From contig NC_092587.1 of NCBI RefSeq assembly GCF_047663525.1, positions 143,770,001-143,834,000 of the forward strand: DNA of 64,000 bases, written 5' to 3'. Positions 27,901-37,264 of the stretch are shown piece by piece (position 1 is the stretch's first letter; each line of letters starts with the position of its first letter). The notes beneath the pieces were generated by a model, which saw nothing but the letters and a program-made list of their open reading frames with translations, had not been told where the DNA came from and searched no databases. This stretch comes from Anas platyrhynchos (lineage: Eukaryota; Chordata; Aves; Anseriformes; Anatidae). The position numbers and the translations under genes are program-made.

Positions 27901-30900
27901 GTGTTTCAAATTCTAATATGGTCAGATGAGACTGCTACAGAGCAATGATATTGGTTTATTGTTAAATGCTGTGTGACTACTTATCAAAGTGATAAATCAA
28001 AGCGAACGATTATCAAACTGAACTTAACTTAGACTTAATATCTCTTAATTTATGGGAAAGGAAGAGTATTGTAGAGATTTCTCCAGTTTATTCTTGTTGA
28101 CTACATGACATTGTAAGTGTTTTCCCTAGAGGATTAGAAAAGCATTTGACTTTCCCATCTTGTTTGATAGAAGGCAAAATCATCTCACTTGGATTCAGCA
28201 GTACCTCAGAATTGTCATTTGCAGATCTGGCTTCCAGAAGCTCTGGAGACTTTGCTTTTGGGTCAAAAGGTGAGTTAAGCCTCTGAGATGGATACTGAAC
28301 AGGACTTCTGCTTCATACAGAATACCTTTGTGCACCAAGCTTCTGCATATTGTCAAATTACTGTATTTCTCAGCAAAACGTTTAAAATGCAAGTCTCTTT
28401 AACTGTAGATAAAGATTTCAAATGGGCAAATACTGGAGCAACCGTATTTGGAGCACAGCCACAGAGAAAAGCAGATGAAGATGAAGGTGATAGCGGTGAT
28501 GAAGTCGTACATAATGATGATATCCACTTTGAGCCCATTGTTTCCTTACCAGAGGTAAAGAAACTTCCAGAATATAAAAGAACATTAAGATAAGCATATC
28601 TGCTAAAAAAGGAAACGTATAAAAATGCTTTACTTGACTACTTATGCTTCCTATCTGTTGTGCTTTGGTCCTTTTTTGTCTGCTGCCTGTGTAGAATCTC
28701 GTGCTGTTTTAAATCCTGGTACAACTTCTGCTGGGGGAAGGTATCAGTTGCATCAGTTAATAATACAAAATTTCAGGGTATTATATCTTCACTCAGTGTA
28801 GATCATGAAAATTTGTACAAGTAACTTCTAAAAAGTAAAATTGTTTCATTACACCGTATTTGAAAAACAAGGTGTGTTGGGAGGGACTTGAACAATTGTC
28901 ACTGCTAATGCAACTCAGTTAGGATTTTCTATTGGTGACTTGTAGTTTCAGTTCTCTGAAAGCCACCCAATTTGAAATTTTTGCTCTCAGATAGGTGAGA
29001 GATTTCTAGAATCACTGAACATTAAAGGTGTGGCACAATTAAATGCACAAAGCTAAGGAAACGATTATTTTTAATTTGAAAAGAAATAGTTTTTCAAGAA
29101 GTAGAGCCTTAAACTTCAGTAAAGCTTAACTTTAGGTAGTCTTCTGTAACTTTTTGAGGCTTGATGCAGTTCCTTGTTTCTGGATTTGGTATTTAGCCTT
29201 AGTGCGTAGAACAAGGTGAAAAAAGTTCGATATGGTTATAGCCTGTCTTTCTGTAAATAATAAAATTTAATTACAGATCAATGTAATTACTAAAGAACAC
29301 TACCACAGCACAAATAAACAATATGTGGTATCCTTTAATTTGAACAGCTAATCTGATTGTAGTTTGTAATGTGCTTTCCTTCTTTCTTAAAAAAAAAAAA
29401 ATATTGTGTGCGTTTCCTCATCCATTTGTCATATTAGGACTCCTGTGGTTTTCTTTCTTGCCTTACTTGATGTTTTGTTTCGTGTCTCCTTCAGTGTCAC
29501 TTCTCCCTTCAGAAAAGTTTGTTTGTCACTTATTTCTCCAGTTCTCTCAAGTCTTCCATATCTTTGGAAGATGCCTTAACTAAAGGGTGTTAGAGACCAG
29601 TAATACACATATGTAAAGTAACAAGGAATACAGCTGTCAGCCCTCAATGTACTATTCACAGTTGATATTTATTCTGTTCAGATGCAAATGTTAAGTTCTT
29701 TAACAATCTTGAAAAGGTAATGCCCAGAATGCCAGTAGTACTGTATTCTCACTTCTCAGTGTGCACATCATTCGGCACATACAAAATTTTTTGGGGGAAC
29801 ATGCCAAAACACTCAATAGCTTTCGTAAAAAAGAGAAATGCACACAAAAAGTAAAGCCTCATGCAGCACGGGGAAGTAGTGTTGCAGTGCTAGAATTCAT
29901 TTCAAACACTGGGGCTCATTGGGCTCCTAAATTCTGAAAAGCTTGGGCGTTTCATTTATGTGCATGATGAATATCTGTAGAGCTGTCGGCACAAAACCAT
30001 TCAAGAAAGGAAAACATGAAATAATTTCTCATTGTAATATGTCAGAACCATGATAAGTGTGTAATATGTAATTCTGTTGGTGACAGCAGTTCTGGGAAAT
30101 CATAGGTACTCTACTGTGCTGTGTTCTAGGTGGAAGTAAAATCAGGAGAAGAAGATGAAGAAGTTCTTTTCAAAGAGCGAGCCAAACTGTACAGGTGGGA
30201 CAGAGATGCTACTCAGTGGAAGGAGCGTGGTGTTGGAGAGATAAAGATCCTATTTAATACTCTGAAGACATCTTACAGAGTCTTAATGAGAAGGGAACAA
30301 GTTCTTAAAGTGTGTGCAAACCATGTAATCACCAATGAAATGAATTTAGTACCTTCAGATACATCAAACAATGCTTTAATTTGGACAGCCACGGATTATG
30401 CAGGTGGGTTGTTTTGGTGTTTTTTCACTTTTTAAGTATCTTTGTGTGGCTTTTTTTTCTGAGGAGGCTATACCAAACAAAAGCTACTTGTATCTTACTA
30501 TTCTGAATTAGAGCTAAAGAAACCTGTTCTTGGATTTGTTTTCAGATGGGGAGCTAAAAGTAGAACGACTTGCAGTTAAGTTTAAAGATCCACAAATAGC
30601 TGCTAATTTCAAGAATGTATTTGAAAGCTGCCAAAGAAGCATTTCCAAATTGAAGAACAGACTGCCAGAAGGACTGTCCAAGGACACCAATCCCGTTGTT
30701 TATTTTGAAGTTTCTGCTGATGACAAACCTTTAGGATGTGTAACCATGGAGCTGTTTTCAAATATTGTCCCTCGAACAGCTGAAAATTTCAGGGCCCTGT
30801 GCACAGGAGAGAAAGGATTTGGATTCAAGAACACCAGATTTCACAGAATAGTTACTGACTTTGTGTGTCAGGTAAGCATAACGTGAAGACTTTTTGAGGG

Positions 30901-32244
30901 AATGAAACCCATCTGGTCTAACAGTACCACTACAAAAATCACAGGATAGCACGTGCTCAGTGGCACCATGAATCTAGAGCACAAGATACTCTTTCTTGTC
31001 CTTTCTCTACAAGGAGACAAGCAAAGGTGTAAGCAGCACATGCTGCCCTAAGCTGAGCGCTCTTTAACTGTTTGTCAGCTGCCTGATGCTGTTAGTGCTG
31101 CCATTTTAGTGTAGAAGAAATAATGGAGATAGAGATTTCTTCTTCCCACAGACAAGGGGCCTGTTGCTGAACAGAAGCAGCAAGGAAAGTAAGGCTTCCC
31201 AAAACGAACATTCAGAGCTGTCTCTTTCCACAGAGTGGAGCTTCCATATGCTCACCTGCTAAGAACGCTTACTTTCCACCTTTTGATGAACACTTTACAT
31301 TTCAGATGACCTGCACTGCAAAATCAATATTCCATCTTTTTAGATGTTCCAATTTCAGTCTAAAAGGTCTCCTATTTCTTGTATCATGCAGTGGCTTTGT
31401 CCTAAAAATACTCAGTTCTCAATATCTTCGTGCATTGCTAGTGAATCCTGATGTAGGCAACACTGCTATTAAACGTTTGCATGCATTTAGTAGCATGAGC
31501 AAGTTCCCCATAATTTCTGAAGGCATAGGAGATCGGTATCTGCTCACGTATACCTTCCCTTCGTTCCTAAAAGTCTTCCAAATATTCAGTAGGAGGTATA
31601 ATGACTTAAAACAGGTAAAATAAACTGAATTCCTTACATGCTACAATAATGCTTTTGCATAATGCTACATCCCTCAAGGCAGGGCACAATCGTTTCCAAA
31701 TTCAGAAATGGATAGCAATATACAAATGGCAAATCTGCTGAAGGTGGAAAGCCTTATATCCAAGTAACTATAGTACTTGTGATAACTAAGAATGAGGTTT
31801 TACCTGTGTTTTTTGAACAAAAACTCTATTTTGGAAAGAATGTAACTGTGCTATTGGTCGATGTTCTCGAACATCATGATGTTCGTGATGATCTTGTTCT
31901 TTGGGACTTGAAAGTAAATGCTGTGCCTTTTTTTTAAGGGAGGTGATATAACTAACCATGATGGAACAGGTGGACGGTCAATTTATGGAGACGCATTTGA
32001 AGATGAGAGCTTTGAAGTGAAGCACACGGGTCCTGGATTGCTGTCAATGGCAAATAGGGGTCGGGATACAAATAACTCTCAGTTCTTCATAACACTCAAA
32101 AAAGTAGAAGCCTTGGACTTTAAACACGTGGTGTTTGGTTTTGTGAAAGATGGAATGGATGTTGTGAAAAAGATCGAATCCTTTGGTTCTCCCAACGGGT
32201 TAGTAAGTGGAAGAGTTGTCATTACAGACTGTGGGCAAATATAG
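2121..32244 (+). CDS. RANBP2: RANBP2 / Nup358, E3 SUMO-protein ligase RanBP2 (30 coding exons)
   Basis: RanBP2 builds the cytoplasmic filaments of the nuclear pore. It binds Ran-GTP and SUMO-RanGAP1/Ubc9 and acts in nuclear export, import and SUMOylation. Exons (all AG/GT): 2121-2195, 4130-4197, 4701-4812, 5776-5928, 6812-7042, 7434-7579, 8903-9095, 9634-9724, 10601-10810, 12059-12237, 12335-12510, 12794-12917, 13276-13437, 13826-13963, 14047-14193, 14665-14847, 14934-15017, 15504-15642, 15807-15904, 16450-20299, 20769-20840, 24839-25009, 25859-25963, 26568-26644, 27529-27733, 28171-28269, 28409-28554, 30130-30403, 30546-30871, 31939-32244. They sum to 8,340 nt and 2,779 residues with every phase matching and no internal stop. 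Human RANBP2 is 3,224 residues; most of the difference lies in the zinc-finger array. The start begins [12 protein letters not shown], matching the conserved vertebrate N-terminus. The reading is by eye, so single exon edges may shift by a few bases. Confidence 0.95.
8155..8287 (+). mobile_element. CR1 LINE 3' end in RANBP2 intron 6
   Basis: The sequence ctctggagatattcaagacc ... ttggacccaatgatctcttg ... cagttctgtgattccg is a standard CR1 3' terminus about 130 bp long, in sense with the gene. It is not shared with the duplicated blocks. Confidence 0.88.
16450..20299 (+). CDS. RANBP2: RANBP2 exon 20: giant exon with Ran-binding domains 1-3 and one zinc finger
   Basis: A 3,850-nt exon (acceptor tttctttag, donor gtgagt) encoding residues 904 to about 2187. 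Ran-binding domain 1 starts near residue 1167 ([20 protein letters not shown]), domain 2 near 1595 ([14 protein letters not shown]) and domain 3 near 1890 ([14 protein letters not shown]). Each carries the WKERG and RREQVLK/RRDQVLK core. FG and FxFG motifs lie between them. Only one RanBP2-type zinc finger is present, with cysteines at residues 1358, 1361, 1372 and 1375; human has eight in this interval. The exon is open throughout. Confidence 0.95.
20769..20840 (+). CDS. RANBP2: RANBP2 exon 21: 72-nt cassette exon, possibly optional
   Basis: A 72-nt exon bounded by ttttttag and gtaaag. It encodes [17 protein letters not shown] and a few more residues in frame with both neighbours. Both ends are phase 1, so inclusion or skipping keeps the reading frame: skipping joins exon 20 directly to 24839 and gives a 2,755-residue protein. 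The phenylalanine pattern resembles the surrounding FG-type sequence. I am less sure of this exon than of the rest because it is short and I have no transcript. Confidence 0.65.
20841..24838 (+). other. RANBP2 intron 21, about 4 kb, no gene seen
   Basis: This is the longest intron of the gene here. It is AT-rich and contains a poly-A run near 23251-23270 and several AATAAA-like words. No long ORF, no CR1 end and no recognisable RNA gene is visible. A 134-bp exon-like stretch at 23618-23751 was considered and rejected because its phase does not fit. Confidence 0.5.
24839..27733 (+). CDS. RANBP2: RANBP2 exons 22-25: internal-repeat (IR) SUMO E3 region with IR1 only
   Basis: Exon 22 (24839-25009) carries the IR1 motif: [18 protein letters not shown], then [20 protein letters not shown]. 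In human RanBP2 this segment binds Ubc9 and SUMO-RanGAP1. Exon 23 (25859-25963) continues with [17 protein letters not shown]. Exon 24 (26568-26644) encodes [16 protein letters not shown] and exon 25 (27529-27733) starts [10 protein letters not shown]. In human the second IR copy lies between the equivalents of exons 24 and 25. I cannot find it here, either in an exon or as a good ORF in the 26645-27528 intron. Phases across all four exons agree, so the shorter form reads through. Confidence 0.85.
27060..27528 (+). repeat. RANBP2 intron 24 segment that was copied elsewhere in the window
   Basis: The sequence from tatgcaaatc...aggtggccatc near 27088 to ttatttgcttattg near 27506 sits in intron 24, just before exon 25. 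Closely similar copies occur at 37265-37700 (+), at 32645-32800 (+, distal part only) and at 52092-52180 (-, proximal part only). The intronic copy is the likely source, because it lies in an intact gene and the others are embedded in mosaic sequence. Confidence 0.85.
28171..30403 (+). CDS. RANBP2: RANBP2 exons 26-28: FG segment and most of Ran-binding domain 4
   Basis: Exon 26 (28171-28269) encodes [20 protein letters not shown] and a short FG-type tail. Exon 27 (28409-28554) encodes the acidic lead-in and [10 protein letters not shown], the start of the fourth Ran-binding domain near residue 2470. Exon 28 (30130-30403) gives [25 protein letters not shown] and [15 protein letters not shown], the Ran-contacting core. 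The domain is finished by exon 29. Phases are 1/1, 1/0 and 0/1. Confidence 0.93.
30546..32244 (+). CDS. RANBP2: RANBP2 exons 29-30: end of RanBD4 and C-terminal cyclophilin domain
   Basis: Exon 29 (30546-30871) finishes RanBD4 and starts the cyclophilin domain at about residue 2617 ([16 protein letters not shown]). Exon 30 (31939-32244) ends at a TAG, with the final residues VITDCGQI. The fold signatures [26 protein letters not shown] and NNSQFFITL are present. Against cyclophilin A, the Arg, Phe and Gln of the FHR...F.CQ block remain, but the Met61 position is Val and the Trp121 position is Ala ([11 protein letters not shown]). Prolyl-isomerase activity may therefore be weak, as reported for RanBP2 of other vertebrates. 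Confidence 0.95.
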
Positions 32245-32640
32245 AATTCTGGCTTTTGAGTATACAGATGTTCTAGCAGTATAAATCAGTATTTAGATGT
32301 TATTGATTAATTATTTCCACTTCTTTAAAAAGGACACTTCTGATGTATAAATGTAAAATTGCAGCTTATGGTTGTTTTTTATGTGTTCTAATTGATTTTT
32401 TTTGCATGTTAAATAAGTTCAGACACTGGCATATTTTGGGTGTATTTGTGTTATGACATATTTGTATGGAATGTCAAATTTTACAAATTAAATCTTAGTC
32501 TTGTTAAAATAACTATTGTCTTCACTTTGGCTTGCTGAAGAGCAATTTGCATCGCGTTGTGTACTTATTTTGAACATGCTAATTGATGTTGATGGTCAGT
32601 AGACTAAAGGCCTTTGAAATGTCATTCTTCCTCTGATGAG
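32245..32640 (+). terminator. RANBP2 3' UTR and polyadenylation region
   Basis: AT-rich sequence after the stop. An ATTAAA hexamer lies near 32486 (ttacaaattaaatc), followed by a T-rich stretch suited to cleavage and polyadenylation near 32505-32520. The 3' UTR would then be about 270 bases. Sequence related to RANBP2 intron 24 begins near 32645, marking the end of ordinary flank. Confidence 0.6.
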
Positions 32641-32644
32641 CAGT

Positions 32645-32940
32645 GAGGAAGTACCTTCAGTACTGCTGTTGTAGTTAAAGAAACTGATAGCACTGAGGGG
32701 GGGGGGAGGAATTTCTTTAAGTTCTTTGTCATGACTGTCATTATTGTCCTGAGTTAAAGTGGTTTGAATATTAAACTCCTACTTGCTTATTTGCTTATTG
32801 AGCAGATTGCAAGATGAGCGAGAGATCATCTTGTCCAAACTCACTGCTCAGGCATCCTAGACACAGTTGCCCAGGATCAGGTCCAGATGTTTCTGATTTA
32901 TTTTTTTTGTGTACCCAAGTTTCTATTTCTGCTATTCTGG
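32645..32940 (+). repeat. partial copy of RANBP2 intron 24 plus 130-bp unique tail (direct repeat with 37540-37830)
   Basis: From ccttcagtactgctgttg onwards this matches 27356-27506 in intron 24. It continues past the intron homology into a tail (gattgcaagatgagcgagag ... tttctgctattctg) shared only with 37690-37830. Both copies stop matching at tctgctattctg. Here the next bases are retroviral RNase H sequence. The two direct repeats therefore bracket the left inverted-repeat arm. Confidence 0.85.
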
Positions 32941-33397
32941 CCATGGAAGGGGAAGGTGGGTTGAGTCAGTATGCAGAAGTAAAAGCCATACAACTAGCCC
33001 TAGAGATCGCCGAAAGAGAAAAATGGCCAGCATTGTATCTTTATACTGAGTCATGGATGGTGGCAAATGCTCTGTGGGGTGGCTGCAGCAATGGAAAGAG
33101 AGCAACTGGCAGCGCAGAGGTAAACCTATCTGGGCTGCTACCCTGTGGCAAGATATTGCTGCCCGGGTAGAAAAGCTGGCTGTTAAAGTACATCATGTAG
33201 ATGCCCACATGCCCAAGAGTCGCGCTACTGAAGAACATCAGAACAACGAAGAAGTGGATCGAGCTTCGAAAATTGAAGTGGCTCAGGTGGACCTAGACTG
33301 GGAACGTAAGGGTGAGCTGTTTGTAGCTCGATGGTCCCATGAAACATCAGGACATCTGGGGAGGGATGCCACTTAGAGATGGGCTCGTGATCGAGGG
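32941..33397 (+). pseudogene. broken RNase H and N-terminal integrase remnant of old ERV
   Basis: The RNase H frame holds as far as WMVANALW near 33075, then shifts: the next ~140 bases match the younger element only in another frame. The integrase zinc-binding region (HETSGH) is interrupted by a TAG near 33373, just before RWARDRG. The breaks are described relative to the homologous frame at 59217-62348. No function is expected. Confidence 0.85.
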
Positions 33398-34183
33398 GTG
33401 GACTTGACCATTGAGGCCATCACACAGGTTACCCATGAGCGTGAGACCTGTGCTGCAGTCAAGAAAGCCATGAAGGTAAAATCTCCCTGGAACAGGGGGA
33501 GATGGCTAGGGTTTCAATACGGTGAGGCCTGGCAAATTGACTATATCGGACCACTCCCCAAAACCCGCCAAGGCAAACGGTACATACTCACCATGGTAGA
33601 AGCAACTACTGGGTGGCTGGAAACATACCCTGTAAACCATGCCACGGCCCGAAACACTACCTTGGGCCTGGAAAGACAAGTATTGTGGTGTCATGGTACA
33701 CCAGAGAGAATTGAGTCTGACAATGGGAGTCACTTCCGAAACAATCTTGTTACCTTCTGGGCAAAGAGGCATGGTATTGAGTGGGTGTACCACATCCCTT
33801 ATCACCCACAAGCCTCTGGGAAGGTTGAGAGGTACAATGGACTGTTAAAGACTGTGTTACGAGCATTGGGTGCTGGGACGTGGAAACAAGGGGACACAAA
33901 TCTACCAGAAGCCACTTGGCTAGTTAACAATAGGGGGTCTGACAGCCATGCTGGTCCTGCCGAAACAAAACCCCTACACACTGTGAAAGGAGCTAAAGTT
34001 CCCGTAGTGCATGTAGGAAGGTGGATGGGGAAGGCAGTGTGGGTTGCTCCTGCCTCGGGAAAAGGCAAACCCACTCGTGGGATTGTCTTCGCCCAAGGAC
34101 CAGGGTATACCTGGTGGGTCATGCAAAAGAACGGGGATATCAAGTGTGTGCCTCAAGGAGATTTGACATTGAGAGAAAACTAA
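33398..34183 (+). pseudogene. integrase core and C-terminal domain of old ERV, still open for 261 codons
   Basis: An open stretch that includes part of the zinc-binding module (ETCAA), the catalytic core with IDYIGPLP, ESDNGSHFRN and ASGKVERYNG (the D, D and E of the DDE triad), and a C-terminal GPGYTWWVMQKNGDIKC block. The ATG is only the first methionine after the upstream stop, not a known start. The core is not visibly mutated, but it is cut off from the rest of Pol by the frameshift and stop upstream, so I class it as a remnant. Confidence 0.8.
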
Positions 34184-34520
34184 TCTGTAATCTAAGTTAT
34201 ACGTTGTAGGAAGATGCTGTAGGATCAACGACAGGTCAACTTCGCAAGGAGCCGGGCAGTGCAACAAGGACTTGAGCTAAGCTGGTGCTGGCGTCCAGAC
34301 ATCCAACTCCACCTGCCTTGAGTGGCCACTTTGGCAGACGAAGACCTAATCATCAACAGTTCTTATGAACATTTTCCAGGAAAGACCTGTGGAATGAAAA
34401 GATACACCTGCCTATTAATCCTGTCCTGTTAAAGGACCAGGAATAATGATGAGAATGCTTGTATGCTAAAATATGGGGATCTGAGTGTGACACAAACGTT
34501 ATGGAATAAGGGGTGGAGGT

Positions 34521-35209
34521 TGTACTGGGTCTGGCTGGAATGTTAACTTTCCCGGCAGCAGCCCATACAGTGCCGTACTCTGTACTCGTAGCTGGAACAG
34601 CAGTGTTATCACACCAGTGTTGTGTCTATTGCTGAGCAGCACTGGCACAGCATTGGGCCTTTCTCTAACCCTCCTAGGGGGCGGGCAAAAAGTGAGGAGA
34701 AAAACATCACTAGGGCAGCTGACCTCAACCAATCAAAGGGATATTCCATATCATGTCACACTCAGCAATAAAAGGTGGAAACAGGAAGAAGAGGAGAGGG
34801 GTGGGCTCTCCTTGGGAAAACATCGGTCCTCCTCTTGAACACCGGCTGCGTGCGCTGAGGCCTTGCTTCAAGGACGTGGTCAATCATGGCTCATTTGTGG
34901 GAAGCAGAGAGTAATTTCTTTCCTCTGCACTTCCACATAGCCTTCATTTATTTTATCTGTTTGTTTTCCTCCCTTCTTTTTATTTTTCCCTTTTCCCCTC
35001 CCTTTTCCCCTTTCCCTTTTTATTTCCCCTTAGTTAAATTGTTTAGTTCATAATAATCTTTATTTAATTATTATTTCCCTTTAATTAAATTATCCTTATC
35101 TCAACCCGTGAGTTGTTCTTTGCTTTACTTCTCCCCCTCCTCATCTAAAGGAGGGGGGGTGAGAGAGCGGGTGTGGGGTTTAGCTGCCCAGCACGGTAAA
35201 ACCACCACA
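34521..35209 (+). mobile_element. LTR of the old ERV (about 689 bp)
   Basis: Begins TGTACTGGGTCTGG directly after a polypurine tract and ends ACCACCACA. A TATA-like aataaaagg lies near 34766-34774, and a long pyrimidine-rich stretch follows at 34960-35035. The same LTR occurs on the - strand at 56160-56609 plus 63087-63323 (split by a nested element) and, truncated, at 51882-52060. The 3' flank (cctattcgtgaatgaggg) is shared by all three copies, so they descend from one insertion. Confidence 0.85.
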
Positions 35210-35280
35210 CCTATTCGTGAATGAGGGAAATATCAGCACGATTCTACATGATATAAAGTAACTTACAGAATACAGAGGGT

Positions 35281-35567
35281 TTGGTCAACAAATTTATTGA
35301 AAACACTAAAACCAATAAATACTTTTTCAAGTACAAAAGAGAGTTGGCATACCTCACCCAGAACAACAATTTGATTGAAAGATACTGCTAGGCATTTGTG
35401 CTTAGGCTGGCAGCATTGCTCTTTGCCACTCCCAAATTACGCAGAATTGCTTTGGCGCTTATGGTGACATGAAAGCGTTGTGGATGTTCTATTCTGAGCA
35501 GTACTTCGATCATTTGGTGAAGCGCAAATAATTCAAACATATTCTTATTGCTTCTGCAAAAGATTTA
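35281..35567 (-). pseudogene. CCDC138: orphan copy of the CCDC138 terminal exon and 3' UTR, antisense
   Basis: On the - strand, a tttgcag acceptor precedes an exon at 35553-35388 starting SNKNMFELFALHQM and ending at TAG. It is open for 56 codons including the split first codon. Its last residues (NLGVAKSNAASLSTNA) resemble the human CCDC138 C-terminus more than the forward copy at 51568-51706 does, because that copy lacks about 27 nt there. No other CCDC138 exon lies upstream on this strand nearby, so it is probably unexpressed. It seems to preserve the ancestral end of the gene. Confidence 0.82.
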
Positions 35568-35605
35568 ACATAGAATAAGTGACATAAGATAATTGGGGCT
35601 TTGAG

Positions 35606-35705
35606 CAAACTGGTCTGGTGGGAGGTGTCCCTGCCCATGGCCGGGGGGTGGCACTGGGTGATGGATACGGTCCCTTCCAAACCAAACCGTTCTGTGATTC
35701 TTTGT
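35606..35705 (+). mobile_element. CR1 LINE 3' end
   Basis: The sequence gagcaaactggtctggtggg ... cccttccaaaccaaaccgtt followed by ctgtgattctttg is a typical CR1 3' terminus. The same insertion, with the same 3' flank (tctagcaatttctcatgcc), is found at 37995-38222 and, inverted, at 55700-55797. It therefore predates the duplications and serves as a marker for them. Confidence 0.85.
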
Positions 35706-36003
35706 CTAGCAATTTCTCATGCCGTGTCCAGTAGTTTTTTAAGTCCCATTCCGTTAGCTTAAATTCATGAACTGGCCTAATTGGCTTAGGTCCGGGTCTA
35801 GTCAGCAGTTAATCACTTTCCTGGAGCCATAACAAAAAGGAAACTTTGGCTACCTCATGTTTCAGTCCATGCATAGATTGATTCAAACAAGTCATGGAAC
35901 GAAACTTTGAGCATTTCTCCGTAATTCTTTAGGAGATTACTTTTTCATTTCAATATGTCTTGCTTTATACTGGTCGCTGTAAACGCTTAAAATACATTTT
36001 CAC

Positions 36004-36098
36004 TGTCAGTGGGACAGCAGCATGCGTTCAGTGCGAAACGAACCTGTTGCCTCCCAGAATCCAAGCAAAATGAATACAGAAGTATCTTCGGTGACGGA
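36004..36098 (+). pseudogene. RANBP2: short RANBP2 exon 20 scrap (degenerate zinc finger)
   Basis: Encodes WDSSMRSVRNEPVASQNPSK in the + direction. This is a RanBP2-type zinc finger whose Cys positions have become Ser/Arg or been lost. It corresponds to the end of the longer fragment at 53351-54030 on the - strand. The left edge is a junction: upstream sequence matches 55393, so about 1.95 kb present in the right arm is absent here. A short shared cagtg lies at the join. Confidence 0.8.
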
Positions 36099-36275
36099 GC
36101 ACTGGAGCAGGCTGCCCAGGGGGGTTGTGGACTCTCCTTCTCTGGAGATATTCAAAACCCACCTGGACGTGTTCCTGGGTGAGCTGATCCAGGTGTTCCT
36201 GCTCCAGCAGGGGGATTGGACTAGGTAATCTTTCAAGGTCTCTTCCAAGCCCTAAAGTCTGTGATTCTCAAATTT
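36099..36275 (+). mobile_element. CR1 LINE 3' end inserted in the RANBP2 fragment
   Basis: The sequence ggagcactggagcaggctgc ... gattggactaggtaatcttt ... tctgtgattct is a typical CR1 3' terminus with its final octamer-like repeat. The reverse complement at 53165-53350 has the same boundaries, so the insertion preceded the inverted duplication. Confidence 0.88.
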
Positions 36276-36640
36276 CCTTTTCCAGATTCACAGATACGTT
36301 CCCACAGTTTTGATACTCCCCGGTGGACTCAACAAAAAATATTTCCTCTCCTTTTCTTGTGCTCAAGGCCACCGGACGCATTTAGTTTTGACTTTCGAGC
36401 GATGCTTACAGCTGACTGTGTAGCACAGTCCACTGAGGGAATAGTTACTGGTTTCCTTGTTGTGTTGATTTCGGAGGGAAGGGTCTTCCAAGGCTGCAAA
36501 CGTTTCTTTTGAGGTTGCTTTTCATCCCTGTCCACAAGGTGTCAAGCGTGAGTCCACTCTGGCGTGTCAGTGATACCTGAAAAGATGGACTGAAAACGCG
36601 GAGGCCTGTTTTCATTTAAATTCACTTAAAGTGAATTAAG
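36276..36640 (+). repeat. copy of RANBP2 intron 1 segment
   Basis: From cacagatacgttcccacag to ttcatttaaattcacttaaa this matches 2846-3188 in RANBP2 intron 1 with few differences. A third copy is inverted at 52800-53155. The intronic copy is the presumed source. The piece is fused directly to CR1 on the left and to a CpG-rich block on the right, an order not present in the native gene. Confidence 0.88.
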
Positions 36641-37264
36641 GTGAAGGTATGTGAAGTGGCTGGTAACGTTTAGTGACAACCATCTCCTGGAGTGTTATCT
36701 GGGAAGCTGTGGTGCAGAGGGGGAACGTGCACGGGTAAGTTCTTTTTAACTTCTCTCTTACAGCTCGGCGCCAGGACTATCGGTATTTTTTTCAGAACAG
36801 CCGACTTGCTGTTCATATATGCAGTTAGAGATGACTATAGACATCACACGTTTCTGTCACGCGCTCTATCTTCATCTCATGCTTTACTTCCGAGGCTAGC
36901 GAGAGCAACCCTTCCCTCAGCCTCTGCAGGGAACGCTGCTTACACAAGCATTACCCTGCACGCCCCTAGCGCACAGATTCGACCCGTGCCTGCGTTACAC
37001 GGAGCTGTAACCCAACAGCGAGCCTCTCCCCTGCTCGTCCCCGTTTCAGCTCCACAGCACGGGACCAGGCCCCGCCATTGTTCCCGTTAACCCCCTCCGC
37101 CCGCCCCGGCCCCGGCCCCTCAGCGCAGCGGCCGCCTCAAGCGCCGCCTCTTGCGCCTGCGCACAGGGCCCCGGCGAGGGCGGGCGGTGCCACAGCGGGT
37201 CCCGGCGCGAGGCGCTGAGGGGGCCGGGGGAAGGCAGCGGGAAGCCCTTGACAACTTTGACGTT
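36640..37264 (+). other. CpG-rich block of unknown origin, possibly a displaced promoter
   Basis: The right part (about 37040-37250) is strongly CpG-rich and holds a gcgcctgcgcac motif close to an NRF1 site. The whole block is repeated inverted at 52175-52800. In human, the CCDC138 promoter lies about 1 kb past the RANBP2 3' end, so this could be the CCDC138 promoter or a copy of it. I could not identify a CCDC138 first exon. On the - strand of the left copy and the + strand of the right copy, an ATGGCGGGGCC start opens only ten codons. Confidence 0.45.

Larger units (their letters stand above)
32941..35209 (+). mobile_element. decayed ERV-L-like element, 5'-truncated: RNase H/integrase remnant plus 3' LTR
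   Basis: Starts abruptly inside the RNase H region (QYAEVKAIQLALEIAEREKW), runs through integrase to a stop at 34183, has a short untranslated stretch, a purine-rich tract near 34508-34519 (aaggggtggagg) and an LTR at 34521-35209. Compared with the younger element at 56610-63086 it has a frameshift near 33080 and an in-frame TAG near 33373, so it cannot make an intact Pol. It inserted antisense behind CCDC138; this copy now lies forward because the whole block is inverted. Confidence 0.85.

Noticed and set aside
36692-37090. 132-codon ORF in the left CpG-rich block and its twin at 52350-52748
   Set aside because: The two copies differ at several residues and the sequence resembles no known protein. 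The block looks like promoter-type DNA, not coding sequence.
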